Source: Prevotellaceae bacterium (GTDB lineage Bacteria; Bacteroidota; Bacteroidia; Bacteroidales; UBA932). From it: DNA of 6,954 bases. The notes under the pieces were generated by a model. That model was not told the origin of the DNA, ran no database searches, and saw nothing but the letters and a program-made list of their open reading frames with translations. Each line of letters opens with the position of its first letter. The stretch's first letter is position 1. The DNA lies in assembly GCA_031289895.1 (NCBI GenBank), contig JAITOP010000235.1:1-6954 (forward strand), written 5' to 3'. A program made the translations under genes and the position numbers. Below are positions 6,380 through 6,954 of the stretch, one piece after another.

Positions 6380-6399
6380 GAATAAGTACGGTACTTTGC
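6367..6399 (+). promoter_or_regulatory. candidate promoter/operator with two stacked dyads
   Basis: Two dyads lie side by side upstream of the small-gene pair. TTTGCAC-GT-GTGCGAA (6367-6382) has 7-bp arms with one mismatch. AAGTAC-G-GTACTT (6384-6396) has perfect 6-bp arms about a single base. A TTG at 6368-6370 and GTACTTTGC at 6391-6399 are spaced 20 bp apart, like the Bacteroidetes sigma factor elements (-33 TTG, -7 TAnnTTTG), although the TA is one base out of register. The gene start at 6422 is ~22 bases downstream. A repressor sitting on the dyads would cover both promoter elements. The dyads are seen directly; promoter function is a tentative inference. Confidence 0.33.
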
Positions 6400-6421
6400 A
6401 GTGAATTAAAAAACAAAAAAA

Positions 6422-6622
6422 ATGAAAAATAAAATTGAAACACACAAAGATTTATCAGAAAATACCCCTGACGAATTAAATCCCGAATTATTGTTTAATT
6501 TAACGTATAATAAGTTATTAGTAGATATAATTGCAGGTAAAATTGATTTAATTAAACTTGCAAAACAACAGTTGAAAAATCGCGGTTATAATGAGAGCGG
6601 CGAATATATAGGATTTAAATAA
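6422..6622 (+). CDS. small conserved hypothetical protein
   Basis: A 66-aa, charged, soluble protein. Residues ~18-47 form an amphipathic helical region (LNPELLFNLTYNKLLVDIIAGKIDLIKLAKQQL), followed by the short motif NRGYNESGEYIGF. I have a general memory of the combination 'L(V/A)-x-G-K-I-x-x-x-x-LAKxxLxNRGxxxxGxxxGF' in small hypothetical proteins of Bacteroidetes phages and mobile elements, which supports a real gene, but no function is known to me. There are no DNA-binding, catalytic or membrane motifs. The start ATG follows an A-rich tract (6411-6421), typical for Bacteroidetes translation, and no alternative start is close. It lies 84 bases after the methyltransferase remnant, behind a candidate promoter, and 23 bases before the next small gene, so the two are probably cotranscribed up to the terminator at 6873-6897. 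Confidence 0.68.
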   Translation: MKNKIETHKDLSENTPDELNPELLFNLTYNKLLVDIIAGKIDLIKLAKQQLKNRGYNESGEYIGFK

Positions 6623-6645
6623 AATTATAGTCGAAACATACGAAT

Positions 6646-6849
6646 ATGAAAGTAAAAGATTTAATCGAAAAATTAGAAGATTGCAATCCCGAAGCTGAAG
6701 TACGGCTTGCAATGCAGCCGCGTTGGGCATTTGAATATTGTATTGAAAATAACATCGTACAATCGGAAGATGAAGAATGCGTGTACTTGGCAGAAGATAA
6801 CCAAATCGGTTATCTGCCAAGTGAAATAGCAGGAAAGCTTGGTTGGTAA
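6646..6849 (+). CDS. small conserved hypothetical protein (MKVKDLIEKLEDCNPEAEV family)
   Basis: A 67-aa acidic protein. The opening MKVKDLIEKLEDCNPEAEVRLAMQP matches a motif seen in small phage, plasmid and genome-island proteins ('LIxxLxxxDPDAEVxxA'), followed by an aromatic block (RWAFEYCI), an acidic turn (SEDEECVYLAED) and the close QIGYLPSEIAGKLGW. These suggest a compact fold of one helix plus a small beta-sheet. No active-site pattern is visible and the function is unknown. It probably shares a transcript with the 66-aa gene upstream (23-base gap). A strong intrinsic terminator begins ~23 bases after its TAA, which marks the end of the unit. I am fairly confident this is a real gene because of the family-like motifs at both ends; I cannot name a role. 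Confidence 0.72.
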   Translation: MKVKDLIEKLEDCNPEAEVRLAMQPRWAFEYCIENNIVQSEDEECVYLAEDNQIGYLPSEIAGKLGW

Positions 6850-6861
6850 TATTAAAAATTA

Positions 6862-6902
6862 CGAATAAAAAAGGTAGCCGATTGGCTGCCTTTTTTTATT
6901 CG
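6862..6902. terminator. intrinsic terminator, likely bidirectional
   Basis: GGTAGCC (6873-6879), loop GATT, and GGCTGCC (6884-6890) form a 7-bp stem with one G-T wobble, followed by seven T (6891-6897). On the other strand the preceding six A (6867-6872) give a matching T-run, so it can end transcription from either side. The symmetry extends outward: CGAAT at 6862-6866 mirrors ATTCG at 6898-6902. It closes the two-gene unit above. Confidence 0.9.
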
Positions 6903-6932
6903 CATTTCGTTTATGTATTTTTTTGAAAAATG

Positions 6933-6940
6933 TACTTTTG
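6933..6940 (+). promoter_or_regulatory. possible Bacteroidetes -7 promoter element at window end
   Basis: TACTTTTG matches the TAnnTTTG consensus exactly and lies just past the terminator, where the next transcription unit could begin. No TTG is seen at the expected -33 distance, and several chance matches to this short pattern are expected in a window of this size, so this is only a weak suggestion. Confidence 0.22.
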
Positions 6941-6954
6941 GTTTTGGATTTGTG

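Overview
The window looks like the downstream end of a tail/baseplate operon from a prophage or phage-derived tail element of a Bacteroidetes host, followed by an accessory ('moron') region. The grounds are low GC with A-rich translation starts and no strong Shine-Dalgarno sequences, plus tail proteins of types I associate with Bacteroidales prophages. Every supported gene is on the + strand. I see no integrase, transposase, reverse transcriptase, tRNA or CRISPR array.

Positions 1-5342 are one compact operon with gene junctions of about 1-5 nt or ATGA overlaps. In order it encodes: the C-terminal end of a small membrane protein; a LysM-like tail protein (gpX position); a baseplate J/gp47-type protein; a conserved ~158-aa protein in the gpI/gp48 position; a tail-collar-domain protein; a long fibre protein with His-rich repeats and HxH motifs; and an unrecognised Trp/Tyr/Gly-rich protein, probably distal fibre or receptor-binding. 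The order baseplate, then collar, then fibres suggests a contractile-type tail, working from baseplate assembly to host recognition.

Positions 5343-5530 are non-coding and hold two hairpins. The second is striking: a perfect 17-bp outer stem, a 2-nt bulge, an 8-bp inner stem and a 7-nt loop. Each arm of the outer stem also contains the 10-bp palindrome GGTGTACACC. It probably ends the late operon.

Positions 5531-6337 hold a full-length D12-class (Dam-type) adenine methyltransferase gene whose reading frame is open apart from two point lesions. The expected ATG start reads ATA, and a conserved Trp codon reads TGA. Both fit single G-to-A changes, and all the catalytic motifs remain.

Positions 6338-6902 hold a short regulatory-looking spacer with stacked dyads, two small conserved hypothetical genes, and a clear intrinsic terminator that may work in both directions. 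The last ~50 bases may carry the next promoter.

The most notable global signal is that GATC, the usual Dam target, occurs only once by eye in 6954 bases, where composition predicts roughly 20. The single copy lies in the methylase remnant, within the codons of its DPPY catalytic motif. Together with the freshly broken methylase, this suggests a lineage that faced a GATC-directed restriction system and now evades it largely by lacking the sites.
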